Of a DNA stretch of 64,000 nt, positions 1-9,397 are shown in pieces. Each line of letters opens with the position of its first letter. Position 1 is the stretch's first letter. This DNA is from Chaetoceros tenuissimus (Eukaryota > Bacillariophyta > Thalassiosirophyceae > Chaetocerotales > Chaetocerotaceae): assembly GCA_021927905.1 (NCBI GenBank), contig BLLK01000022.1, forward strand, positions 744,001 through 808,000, read 5' to 3'. Below the pieces are notes generated by a model. It did not search any database. It saw nothing but the letters and a program-made list of their open reading frames with translations, and was not told the origin of the DNA. The translations under genes were made by a program, and so were the position numbers.

Positions 1-445
1 TCTAATGGGGATCCAATTGAATTTTTATATTTAAGGTTTTATGGCATGTTTGGTAATGGCTTTATTTTGATGTAATTACACTGTAGTTTGTATGGAGGAG
101 CCGAGAAAAATGAGTCTTGAGAAGAGATGTTAAAAGGCCTATTTGACGTCACCATATGGTTTTGCGTAGAATCTACGGCAGCATCAAAAATCGTGAAACC
201 AGCTTGTACAGCATAGCCACACCGCACAAAGACGCGAGAGAAGAGAGGCCACAGAAGAGAAATGAAAGAAAAAATTAACTACATAGTAAAAAGTAGTCGG
301 TAGACCAGACGTTTCATTTTTACGTCTCTAAGACTTGGTACATATCCACTGTAAGATTTAGCGTAAGAAAGCGTTTTAATTGCACAAAGTGTTCAGAAGT
401 TAGGACTTGAGAGGACACCAATGATTCTGATCCAATAATCATACC
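1..445. other. 5' intergenic region, no gene seen
   Basis: I see no convincing coding region here. The only open frame, on the minus strand, is short and has no recognisable features. The last 100 bases presumably contain the 5' UTR and promoter of the membrane-protein gene starting at 446. I could not identify a TATA box or other element with confidence. Confidence 0.5.
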
Positions 446-2302
446 ATGGCACCAATAAGAAGTTACTACCGTTATTACATGTTTTTCCTATTACCAAATC
501 CATCCGTATTGTCTTTCAACTTGTGCTATTCGCCGTATGCCAATAGTTCGAAATCGTGGACATATGTGAACTTTCGTTCTCGGTTGAAAAAAGGACACAC
601 ATGTCTTCATAGTAGCAAGACGGAATGGATTGCTGGTGATTTCGAGAAAGATTTGATGAATCTCAAAAAGGCAGTAGCCTTAGCAAATGCACCCACAAAT
701 CTCGCTCAGAAAGAGAGACTTGATTTGTTGGATGCATTTGCACATAGCAAAAGATTGATTTTCAAAGATTTGTTTAATTTGTTGAGAATAATTATGTTGA
801 ATACAATTCTTTGGATGGGGTTGCACAAACTTGGACGCAGAGTCTCTATGTTTTTTATTTCATTCATGAATATTTCGTTTTGGATGTTGAACATAATTAT
901 TCCCATCATGCTTCATCTGCTGTTTGGAAACAAAAGGAACAAAGAAAAAAGACTTCAAAATGAATGGGAAGCAAAATACATTGAGGAGCGAGATGATACT
1001 AGTGACTTCGCACGATGCATATTAGAAAATTGGTTTGTTTCGTCAATGAATGCCATTTTGCTCCTATGTACTGTTTTCTTAGAACAAAGGAGCAAATTGC
1101 CATCAAACATTGTAATGCAAAATATGATATTCACAAGAATCACATCTAGGATAGGCATTATATGCTCAATTTTGCAATTCCAAGAATATCTGTACAAGTT
1201 GAACAGAGAAAGAACAAGAGGGCCAATATTATGCTTTCATGCTACTTTGCGTACATTAATAGCAGTGACAATCAAGCTATTACCGTTTAGTCTAGCGTCG
1301 GATTTCTATCAATATTGGGTATTGTCAACAGGAAGCAATGCTCTTTCCAATTTCAATTCTTGCGTGGAAATGTTCCATAATTTTGGACTCATGTCCTCTT
1401 TCTTCCTTGCGATCAAAATGATCCAAATTATTTCTTTCACTCGACTTATCAAAATCGGTAATTACTCAAACGTATCTCTATCAATGACAAACACAGAGGC
1501 AGCGAAACTGTTGGAAACCAACCCAGAAATGTTTGAAAGAAAACTACGATATCGTATCCGCTGGAGACAAAGCAGGAGGATTTCTTCATTTGTTCGCTCT
1601 CTTGTGAAAAATTTCACAGTTTATATCTTTTCGGGATGGGGTGATTCTTCAGAAATTTTGAAGGAAACAATCAAACCCACAATACTGAAACTAATCGAAA
1701 GAGAAATGGGTGACGATCTTGTACTTCCTTCAAATACGAGTAGAACCAAACGCTTAGAAAACGCAGAAGAAAACATGAGGAACATACACAAAACAAATTA
1801 TGACAAAAAGATATTTAACGATCCACTTGGAATTGCTTTTCAACAGACCTTTGGAATTGGTCTATCTTTTGATTTCGATCATGATAGTTTGCTGAAGTCA
1901 GGTGAACAGCCATCGGTTCATCGACTGAGAGCACGTTGTGCAAAAAGTGCAATAAAACACTATCATGAGATTCCAAATCTAGTTCGACTAGAGATGTCTT
2001 CCTTGGATTTGGTATCTCCCCTCTCCAAGACCATCCTAGACAAAGAAATCTGCCGAAGAAGACAACAATTAAAATTATCTGCTCTACAACTCATGAAGCT
2101 TATTCCAATCAATGCAGCAAGTCCCACGGGTGAAGATTTTGATATTTTAACCATGAAGAAGTCAGAAGCAAGCTCAGCTGGAAATGCAAGTTCTATTTTT
2201 CAGGAGGGGAATGCTGAAATCAGCAATGATGATGACGATGGTATCTATGATCCTTATACTGGTGAATCAATTCTTATTGATGATGAATCATTATATGCAT
2301 AA
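446..2302 (+). CDS. Predicted multi-pass membrane protein, unknown function
   Basis: A single-exon frame of 618 residues, starting at an ATG in good context (ccATGG). I do not recognise the family. Residues 12-25 are hydrophobic and could be part of a signal or transit sequence. Strongly hydrophobic stretches lie near residues 108-126 and 134-160 (rich in Ile, Met, Leu and Phe), with more candidates around 195-215 and 265-335. The C-terminal 270 residues are soluble-looking and charged and end in an acidic run of Asp near residue 593. The gene converges on the RPC82 gene with only 45 bp between stop codons, so the 3' UTRs probably overlap. The 3' half of this gene is included in the 4.6-kb duplication, and a broken copy is found at 6173-6955. 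Organelle membrane localisation is a guess. Confidence 0.75.
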   Translation: MAPIRSYYRYYMFFLLPNPSVLSFNLCYSPYANSSKSWTYVNFRSRLKKGHTCLHSSKTEWIAGDFEKDLMNLKKAVALANAPTNLAQKERLDLLDAFAHSKRLIFKDLFNLLRIIMLNTILWMGLHKLGRRVSMFFISFMNISFWMLNIIIPIMLHLLFGNKRNKEKRLQNEWEAKYIEERDDTSDFARCILENWFVSSMNAILLLCTVFLEQRSKLPSNIVMQNMIFTRITSRIGIICSILQFQEYLYKLNRERTRGPILCFHATLRTLIAVTIKLLPFSLASDFYQYWVLSTGSNALSNFNSCVEMFHNFGLMSSFFLAIKMIQIISFTRLIKIGNYSNVSLSMTNTEAAKLLETNPEMFERKLRYRIRWRQSRRISSFVRSLVKNFTVYIFSGWGDSSEILKETIKPTILKLIEREMGDDLVLPSNTSRTKRLENAEENMRNIHKTNYDKKIFNDPLGIAFQQTFGIGLSFDFDHDSLLKSGEQPSVHRLRARCAKSAIKHYHEIPNLVRLEMSSLDLVSPLSKTILDKEICRRRQQLKLSALQLMKLIPINAASPTGEDFDILTMKKSEASSAGNASSIFQEGNAEISNDDDDGIYDPYTGESILIDDESLYA

Positions 2303-2347
2303 TATCGACTTTGCACGAGTGAGCATTGCATCAACAGTAGTTACTCT

Positions 2348-4117
2348 TTATTTATCGAATTCTAATAAAATCATGAGAGTTTCGTCCAACTGTAGACATG
2401 CATTATCAAGCCTTTCGAGACCTTGGCAGAATTTGTTGTAGTTGATTTTGTCCATTTCAGAGTCATTTTCGTCTGTGTTTCCTGCAAGTTTTGCTCTTTC
2501 TATCCAATCCTTACCTTGCTCGACCTCATGTTGTCTTCGAAGGCGCAGGTTTAGTAACGCACAACTAATATTCTTTAACACAGTTTCTTCCATTTGTCTT
2601 TTGTCGATACACCAAAGATACAATGCGTTGGCTGGGTTATGTTGCTTTGATTGATGTAAATACAACATTGAAATATAGTTTGCTTTATACAGTTGATGTA
2701 GATACTCGCGAGCTTCTTTTGCTGGTACCATTGCACTGTCAGCAATAGCATCACTTTCCAAATGCCCTTTTGTCCCTAGAATTGAGCAAATCCTTGCTGC
2801 TGTATCACCAAAATGGTCCTTTACTACCTGATGAAAGATCCGATCCTTTAGGTAAGATAGTAACGGCCTTGTCGCAATTTCAAATTTACCACCTTGCGGA
2901 TGACCATTTGCCTCTTCAATTTCTTCTAAAACTGGTGGATAAATCAGTGTCGATAGCTCTGAGAGTAAAGATGATAGATTTACTAAAGCACCACCTGCTT
3001 TATTCTTGAAATCAGAAAGAATCATTGGTGGCAAAAAGTCCATAATATCATATGCAGTAAACGATTTTTTTTCTGCTAGCAGCATTTGTTTCTCATCTTC
3101 AGATCTATATTTTGACTGAAACTTTCTTGAAAATTCTTTTGCTGCGATAAATTTCAACACCGAAGAGACGACTGCTCCTGAAAATTGGATCTGGTCATAC
3201 CTTTCAGCTACAAGCCTTCCGAGGTAAAATGCTCGCAACGACGAATGGAACATTCTTACATTCACGCGCCATACTGCACCATCTACAAAAATAGTTTTGG
3301 AAGTATTCAGTAGATGTACGTTGATTTCATCATTAATTTCATTTTGAGCAAAAGATGGGTTTGTCTCCAAAACCTGTGAATCACTGCTACTCGAATTTGA
3401 ATTCGAGAATGAAGAATCAATTGGTACCACATTTTCGACATAGCCACTTTCTACCATAATCTGAAATGTATCAACAATTTTTTGTATCAGTAGTTTTCTC
3501 TCTTCTTTGGGCATTTCACCTGAAATCAAATTCTCAAGGATTGCAAGAGCTCCCTTAATTACCTCACTACCAGTCATTCGACCGTTCGCAAGTAGTTCTT
3601 CAACGATGGCAGCACCTGTCTCCTGAAACATCTTTTTCGCATACTCAACAAAACGTGGATACCTCTGTAAATAGAGCGACTGTTCAGCATCAAGCATGTA
3701 TTTGTATTTGACAAATTCACCATTAGAAGGTTTAGAAGGCGCGATTACTTTGACAAGAGAATGCTGAAGAAGGACAATCAGTGCTGCATTTACAGCAGAG
3801 GCGTCTACAACAAAACCATTGTCTTCACTTCCACGAGCCAAGTTCAAATTTGCAACTTTGCGTCCTTTTCTCAAAGGATCCAACCCATGGACTAGTTTCA
3901 ATCGCTCGGAATTTACATCACGTTTACATTGATATCTAATATAGACCAACAAGTCAGAAACAGTACAAATGCCACGAGACACGAGGCAATCTGCAACAGT
4001 TTGACATGTTGGACCGAAATAGTCTCGAATACAATTTGATCGCAAGTCATGCAGAGGATTATGAGATGTAGAAGAAATTGGACTCGTAACTGTGAAACCT
4101 CCAAAGCAGTTTGACAT
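2348..4117 (-). CDS. RPC82: RNA polymerase III subunit RPC82/RPC3, copy 1
   Basis: A 589-residue homologue of the Pol III-specific subunit RPC82 (C82, human RPC62). Together with C34 and C31 it forms the initiation subcomplex that contacts TFIIIB and helps open promoters of tRNA and 5S genes in the nucleus. Family hallmarks are visible. The N-terminal winged helix contains YFGP and VADCLVSRG near residues 33-50. The central segment reads RYPRFVEYAKKMF followed by IVEELLANGRMT near residues 170-200. The C-terminal winged helix has MVPAKEAREYLHQLYK, then YLWCIDK and ALLNLRLRRQHEVE near residues 480-555. Length is close to yeast (654) and human (534). The gene diverges from the PSD gene with 627 bp between start codons. 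It is duplicated at 7001-8770, and the two proteins read identically. Confidence 0.93.
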   Translation of the reverse strand: MSNCFGGFTVTSPISSTSHNPLHDLRSNCIRDYFGPTCQTVADCLVSRGICTVSDLLVYIRYQCKRDVNSERLKLVHGLDPLRKGRKVANLNLARGSEDNGFVVDASAVNAALIVLLQHSLVKVIAPSKPSNGEFVKYKYMLDAEQSLYLQRYPRFVEYAKKMFQETGAAIVEELLANGRMTGSEVIKGALAILENLISGEMPKEERKLLIQKIVDTFQIMVESGYVENVVPIDSSFSNSNSSSSDSQVLETNPSFAQNEINDEINVHLLNTSKTIFVDGAVWRVNVRMFHSSLRAFYLGRLVAERYDQIQFSGAVVSSVLKFIAAKEFSRKFQSKYRSEDEKQMLLAEKKSFTAYDIMDFLPPMILSDFKNKAGGALVNLSSLLSELSTLIYPPVLEEIEEANGHPQGGKFEIATRPLLSYLKDRIFHQVVKDHFGDTAARICSILGTKGHLESDAIADSAMVPAKEAREYLHQLYKANYISMLYLHQSKQHNPANALYLWCIDKRQMEETVLKNISCALLNLRLRRQHEVEQGKDWIERAKLAGNTDENDSEMDKINYNKFCQGLERLDNACLQLDETLMILLEFDK

Positions 4118-4744
4118 GATATCATGTACTTATTAAGAATGGTAGACGAAAAATATTTTAGCGTGAAGAAGGAAAAGTGTGATTACAACCTAAACCGCTA
4201 TCGACAAAATATGAAATGGCTTCGTTTTTCTTTTCATTTTTCACTTGATGATTTTTTTGATTTTGCGTATTTTTTATGTGGTGACCAGCAGCGCTCCTAC
4301 GCACCGTATGATGGTATGACCTAGTAGGTACTATCTATGACATACAACATCAGTGATGAACTGGATTGCATAGTATGTATGTACGTACCTACTGTACGGT
4401 AGATTGGTGTGCTGTCCTCTCCTCTTTTCTTCTCTTTTCTTCTTTCTTCTTTTCATAAAATTTGGACACAATGGATCAATCCTAGCTGGCTAGCTGATTG
4501 CACGAACACAAAAATCCAGTAAAAATAAAATTTTGATATCCCTATCTGGTAGGGGTGCGTTGAAGAAAATATTTCCCTCAGTCGTGCGAAAGTTGCAGCT
4601 GAAATAGCTTCACACTTAAGCCCATTTTCGCGCCATTTTCTAAAAATAAGCACACAACGGCTGAAAAACATGTCTCCACCTTTTCCACTTCCACAAAAAC
4701 ACATCGTCGTCTCATTATTTTCAAACTACACAATAATACACAAG
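4118..4744. promoter_or_regulatory. Divergent promoter region between RPC82 and PSD gene, copy 1
   Basis: This 627-bp space separates two divergent start codons and must hold both promoters. It contains a palindromic cluster around 4374-4402 (GTATGTACGTACC, then TACTGTACGGTAG), a GCTAGC palindrome with flanking imperfect repeats near 4483-4496 and a pyrimidine-rich CTTTTCTTC tract around 4423-4455. The same region is repeated apparently unchanged at 8771-9397. Which elements act on which gene cannot be told from sequence. Confidence 0.55.
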
Positions 4745-5935
4745 ATGATTGCATACAAAAAAGCACTCATTATTGCACTTGCTGCACTCCCAGCATCCAA
4801 CGCTGCAGATCAAGTTTTCACTTTCACTAGGCCAAATGGTATGGTTGAAACTGACATGTGTGCATGGGTAGGAGAATCCAAAAAGAGAATCGAAAAATTC
4901 TGTGGTTCACATGAAGAGGCAAGTGCAGAAGTTTTTGCTAAGTGCCCAGATACTTGTGGAAGCGTATACCCAAATGCAAATCCATGTTCTGATGATGCCA
5001 CCCACACTTTTGAAGGTATCAAAAGTAAGGAAACTTACAATTGCGCTTGGCTTACCCAGAGTAAGAAAGATTCCACCACTACCAAAAGAAAAGGCTTGTA
5101 CTGTGTTCCAAAGCAACAGCTAACTGCATGTGCTGAGACTTGTGATGTGTGCTCATCTGTAATAACCACTCCAGCGCCAACCTCTGCACCAACCTCAGCA
5201 CCAACTTCTGCACCAACTTCTTCACCAACTGGAACTACCCCAACTGCTACTCCAAGTAGACCACCATCTCCAATGCCTTCCCCTTTCCCAACCTTGAGAC
5301 CAACTAGCCAGCCATCCGATGCTCCATCTATGGTACCATCTGACGTGCCATCTGACAGTCCATCCAAGGTACCTTCTGATGAGCCATCTATGCTTCCATC
5401 CATGGTACCATCTGACAGTCCATCCATGGTACCATCTGATGTACCATCCGATAGTCCATCCTCATTGCCATCTGATGAGCCATCTATGGTTCCATCCATG
5501 CAACCATCTGATCAGCCTTCTAGCCTACCATCTAAGGAGCCTTCCCGCAGTCCTTCCAGCGAGCCTTCTGATCAGCCATCCCAAGTACCATCTAAGGAAC
5601 CAAGTAGAGCTCCTTCTACCAATCCAACATCCAGTATCAAGCCATCCCCAATCCCAACTGCTGCTCCATTTGCACCAACCACCACTCCAACCAAGGCACC
5701 AACCAAGACCCCAACTACTTCACCAACTGCATGTGATGATACTGATGGGTTCACATGGAAGCGTACAGTTGATGGTGAAATTATTATTACTTCTTGTGAA
5801 TATTTGTGTCAGAATGAAAATATGGAAAACACCAACACTCGTCAATCAAAATGGTGCACTACTGAAAATGAACAGAACACTCTTATCAAAAACAACTGCT
5901 GCTTTTCATGTACTGCTGCTCCAACATGTAAATAG
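4745..5935 (+). CDS. Secreted cysteine-rich PSD-repeat protein, copy A
   Basis: A 396-residue secreted protein. I chose the ATG at 4745 because it gives a clean signal peptide (MIAYKKALIIALAALPASNA, cleavage likely after SNA). An upstream in-frame ATG at 4670 would add 25 polar residues ahead of it. The mature protein has two N-terminal cysteine-rich modules, each with a CAW start and a closing TCxxC or TCG. A spacer of APTSAPTS repeats follows, then about 25 PSxxPS units (PSDVPSDSPS and relatives) at roughly residues 185-310. A Pro/Thr linker and a third cysteine module (SCEYLCQ ... NNCCFSC) end the protein. Such Pro/Ser/Thr repeats with small Cys modules are common in diatom secreted and cell-surface proteins and are probably heavily glycosylated. 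The exact role is unknown. Two further copies lie at 9398-10588 and 14383-15573. Confidence 0.88.
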   Translation: MIAYKKALIIALAALPASNAADQVFTFTRPNGMVETDMCAWVGESKKRIEKFCGSHEEASAEVFAKCPDTCGSVYPNANPCSDDATHTFEGIKSKETYNCAWLTQSKKDSTTTKRKGLYCVPKQQLTACAETCDVCSSVITTPAPTSAPTSAPTSAPTSSPTGTTPTATPSRPPSPMPSPFPTLRPTSQPSDAPSMVPSDVPSDSPSKVPSDEPSMLPSMVPSDSPSMVPSDVPSDSPSSLPSDEPSMVPSMQPSDQPSSLPSKEPSRSPSSEPSDQPSQVPSKEPSRAPSTNPTSSIKPSPIPTAAPFAPTTTPTKAPTKTPTTSPTACDDTDGFTWKRTVDGEIIITSCEYLCQNENMENTNTRQSKWCTTENEQNTLIKNNCCFSCTAAPTCK

Positions 5936-6172
5936 GCGGCGTCAAGTATTCTTCAGTTCGAGGAGAATGTTTTTGGTTTGATTGTTGGACCTGATAACAG
6001 CAATAATATGTGACGTCTGATAGACGGTTCATTGTATCTTGAATATGTGTTCCAAGAAGTATAAAGTGAAAAAGTAAAATCCTGTAGCTGATGTTTAAAG
6101 CAGCTACTGTAGGGAGTAAGATGTTATTTAATACAAAAATTTGATCATTAGAATCATTTTTTATAATCTAAT

Positions 6173-6955
6173 AATGACAAACACAGAGTCAGCGAAACTG
6201 TTGGAAACCAACCCAGAAATGTTTGAAAGAAAACTACGATATCGTATTCGCTGGAGACAAAGCAGGAGGATTTCTTCATTTGTTCGCTCTCTTGTGAAAA
6301 ATTTCACAGTTTAGATCTTTTCGGGATGGGGTGATTCTTCAGAAATTTTGAAGGAAACAAGCAAACCCACAATACTGATTCCTTCAAATACGAGTAGAAC
6401 CAAACGCTTAGAAAACGCAGAAGAAAACATGAGGAACATACACAAAACAAATTATGACAAAAAGATATTTAACGATCCACTTGGAATTGCTTTTCAACAG
6501 ACCTTTGGAATTGGTCTATCTTTTGATTTCGATCATATAGTTTGCTGAAGTCAGGTGAACAGCCATCGGTTCATCGACTGAGAGCACGTTGTGCAAAAAG
6601 TGCAATAAAACACTATCATGAGATTCCAAATCTAGTTCGACTAGAGATGTCTTCCTTGGATTTGGTATCTCCCCTCTCCAAGACCATCCTAGACAAAGAA
6701 ATCTGCCGAAGAAGACAACAATTAAAATTATCTGCTCTACAACTCATGAAGCTTATTCCAATCAATGCAGCAAGTCCCACGGGTGAAGATTTTGATATTT
6801 TAACCATGAAGAAGTCAGAAGCAAGCTCAGCTGGAAATGCAAGTTCTATTTTTCAGGAGGGGAATGCTGAAATCAGCAATGATGATGACGATGGTATCTA
6901 TGATCCTTATACTGGTGAATCAATTCTTATTGATGATGAATCATTATATGCATAA
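6173..6955 (+). pseudogene. 5'-truncated, disabled copy of the membrane-protein gene
   Basis: This matches the 3' part of the gene at 446-2302 but lacks its first ~350 codons and its promoter. Three further lesions are visible against the intact copy. A TAT codon has become TAG in the segment around 6312. A 36-bp in-frame deletion lies just before 6378. A 1-bp deletion near 6537 shifts the frame. From 6542 the frame is again identical to the C-terminus of the intact gene, up to its stop at 6955. It therefore cannot encode a functional full-length protein. It probably arose when the duplication breakpoint fell inside the parent gene. Confidence 0.9.
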
Positions 6956-7000
6956 TATCGACTTTGCACGAGTGAGCATTGCATCAACAGTAGTTACTCT

Positions 7001-8770
7001 TTATTTATCGAATTCTAATAAAATCATGAGAGTTTCGTCCAACTGTAGACATGCATTATCAAGCCTTTCGAGACCTTGGCAGAATTTGTTGTAGTTGATT
7101 TTGTCCATTTCAGAGTCATTTTCGTCTGTGTTTCCTGCAAGTTTTGCTCTTTCTATCCAATCCTTACCTTGCTCGACCTCATGTTGTCTTCGAAGGCGCA
7201 GGTTTAGTAACGCACAACTAATATTCTTTAACACAGTTTCTTCCATTTGTCTTTTGTCGATACACCAAAGATACAATGCGTTGGCTGGGTTATGTTGCTT
7301 TGATTGATGTAAATACAACATTGAAATATAGTTTGCTTTATACAGTTGATGTAGATACTCGCGAGCTTCTTTTGCTGGTACCATTGCACTGTCAGCAATA
7401 GCATCACTTTCCAAATGCCCTTTTGTCCCTAGAATTGAGCAAATCCTTGCTGCTGTATCACCAAAATGGTCCTTTACTACCTGATGAAAGATCCGATCCT
7501 TTAGGTAAGATAGTAACGGCCTTGTCGCAATTTCAAATTTACCACCTTGCGGATGACCATTTGCCTCTTCAATTTCTTCTAAAACTGGTGGATAAATCAG
7601 TGTCGATAGCTCTGAGAGTAAAGATGATAGATTTACTAAAGCACCACCTGCTTTATTCTTGAAATCAGAAAGAATCATTGGTGGCAAAAAGTCCATAATA
7701 TCATATGCAGTAAACGATTTTTTTTCTGCTAGCAGCATTTGTTTCTCATCTTCAGATCTATATTTTGACTGAAACTTTCTTGAAAATTCTTTTGCTGCGA
7801 TAAATTTCAACACCGAAGAGACGACTGCTCCTGAAAATTGGATCTGGTCATACCTTTCAGCTACAAGCCTTCCGAGGTAAAATGCTCGCAACGACGAATG
7901 GAACATTCTTACATTCACGCGCCATACTGCACCATCTACAAAAATAGTTTTGGAAGTATTCAGTAGATGTACGTTGATTTCATCATTAATTTCATTTTGA
8001 GCAAAAGATGGGTTTGTCTCCAAAACCTGTGAATCACTGCTACTCGAATTTGAATTCGAGAATGAAGAATCAATTGGTACCACATTTTCGACATAGCCAC
8101 TTTCTACCATAATCTGAAATGTATCAACAATTTTTTGTATCAGTAGTTTTCTCTCTTCTTTGGGCATTTCACCTGAAATCAAATTCTCAAGGATTGCAAG
8201 AGCTCCCTTAATTACCTCACTACCAGTCATTCGACCGTTCGCAAGTAGTTCTTCAACGATGGCAGCACCTGTCTCCTGAAACATCTTTTTCGCATACTCA
8301 ACAAAACGTGGATACCTCTGTAAATAGAGCGACTGTTCAGCATCAAGCATGTATTTGTATTTGACAAATTCACCATTAGAAGGTTTAGAAGGCGCGATTA
8401 CTTTGACAAGAGAATGCTGAAGAAGGACAATCAGTGCTGCATTTACAGCAGAGGCGTCTACAACAAAACCATTGTCTTCACTTCCACGAGCCAAGTTCAA
8501 ATTTGCAACTTTGCGTCCTTTTCTCAAAGGATCCAACCCATGGACTAGTTTCAATCGCTCGGAATTTACATCACGTTTACATTGATATCTAATATAGACC
8601 AACAAGTCAGAAACAGTACAAATGCCACGAGACACGAGGCAATCTGCAACAGTTTGACATGTTGGACCGAAATAGTCTCGAATACAATTTGATCGCAAGT
8701 CATGCAGAGGATTATGAGATGTAGAAGAAATTGGACTCGTAACTGTGAAACCTCCAAAGCAGTTTGACAT
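7001..8770 (-). CDS. RPC82: RNA polymerase III subunit RPC82/RPC3, copy 2
   Basis: A second intact 589-residue RPC82 gene whose protein I read as identical to copy 1 at 2348-4117, with the same start and stop contexts. It lies 4653 bp downstream. Complete identity over 1.8 kb means very recent duplication or ongoing homogenisation, or an assembly artefact in which two alleles were placed in tandem. If real, the cell has two expressed doses of a subunit that is single-copy in most genomes, since the promoter region is duplicated too. Confidence 0.92.
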   Translation of the reverse strand: MSNCFGGFTVTSPISSTSHNPLHDLRSNCIRDYFGPTCQTVADCLVSRGICTVSDLLVYIRYQCKRDVNSERLKLVHGLDPLRKGRKVANLNLARGSEDNGFVVDASAVNAALIVLLQHSLVKVIAPSKPSNGEFVKYKYMLDAEQSLYLQRYPRFVEYAKKMFQETGAAIVEELLANGRMTGSEVIKGALAILENLISGEMPKEERKLLIQKIVDTFQIMVESGYVENVVPIDSSFSNSNSSSSDSQVLETNPSFAQNEINDEINVHLLNTSKTIFVDGAVWRVNVRMFHSSLRAFYLGRLVAERYDQIQFSGAVVSSVLKFIAAKEFSRKFQSKYRSEDEKQMLLAEKKSFTAYDIMDFLPPMILSDFKNKAGGALVNLSSLLSELSTLIYPPVLEEIEEANGHPQGGKFEIATRPLLSYLKDRIFHQVVKDHFGDTAARICSILGTKGHLESDAIADSAMVPAKEAREYLHQLYKANYISMLYLHQSKQHNPANALYLWCIDKRQMEETVLKNISCALLNLRLRRQHEVEQGKDWIERAKLAGNTDENDSEMDKINYNKFCQGLERLDNACLQLDETLMILLEFDK

Positions 8771-9397
8771 GATATCATGTACTTATTAAGAATGGTAGAC
8801 GAAAAATATTTTAGCGTGAAGAAGGAAAAGTGTGATTACAACCTAAACCGCTATCGACAAAATATGAAATGGCTTCGTTTTTCTTTTCATTTTTCACTTG
8901 ATGATTTTTTTGATTTTGCGTATTTTTTATGTGGTGACCAGCAGCGCTCCTACGCACCGTATGATGGTATGACCTAGTAGGTACTATCTATGACATACAA
9001 CATCAGTGATGAACTGGATTGCATAGTATGTATGTACGTACCTACTGTACGGTAGATTGGTGTGCTGTCCTCTCCTCTTTTCTTCTCTTTTCTTCTTTCT
9101 TCTTTTCATAAAATTTGGACACAATGGATCAATCCTAGCTGGCTAGCTGATTGCACGAACACAAAAATCCAGTAAAAATAAAATTTTGATATCCCTATCT
9201 GGTAGGGGTGCGTTGAAGAAAATATTTCCCTCAGTCGTGCGAAAGTTGCAGCTGAAATAGCTTCACACTTAAGCCCATTTTCGCGCCATTTTCTAAAAAT
9301 AAGCACACAACGGCTGAAAAACATGTCTCCACCTTTTCCACTTCCACAAAAACACATCGTCGTCTCATTATTTTCAAACTACACAATAATACACAAG
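8771..9397. promoter_or_regulatory. Divergent promoter region, copy 2
   Basis: A repeat of 4118-4744 between the second RPC82 copy and PSD copy B. It holds the same GTATGTACGTACC palindrome cluster (about 9027-9055), GCTAGC palindrome and pyrimidine tract. I noticed no differences from copy 1, so both unit-2 genes should keep full promoters. Confidence 0.55.

Larger units (their letters stand above)
1483..6131. repeat. Segmental duplication, unit 1
   Basis: This stretch recurs as a direct copy at 6173-10784. It contains the 3' part of the membrane-protein gene, a whole RPC82 gene, the shared divergent promoter and a whole PSD-repeat secreted protein gene. The left edge falls inside the membrane-protein gene (shared sequence begins AATGACAAACACAG). 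The right edge falls about 196 bp after the PSD gene stop (shared sequence ends ATGTTATTTAA). The two units are separated by 41 bp of unrelated AT-rich sequence. The offset between units is 4690 bp at the left edge. It falls to 4653 bp after a 36-bp and a 1-bp deletion in unit 2. Confidence 0.97.

Noticed and set aside
5035-5499. Long minus-strand frame opposite the PSD repeat (and the same at 9688-10152 and 14819-15283)
   Set aside because: It is the antisense shadow of the regular PSxxPS repeat, which lacks stops on all frames; composition is purely Gly/Asp/Val repeats.
5320-5630. Regular short repeats that could resemble a CRISPR or satellite array
   Set aside because: The repeats are codon-based PSxxPS units inside a coding frame with variable third positions and no spacers.
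5319-5981. Plus-strand 220-codon frame overlapping the PSD gene in another frame (also at 9972 and on the minus strand at 14337)
   Set aside because: A repeat-derived shadow frame rich in His, Leu and Pro, with no signal or domain; the overlapping frame encodes a clear secreted protein.
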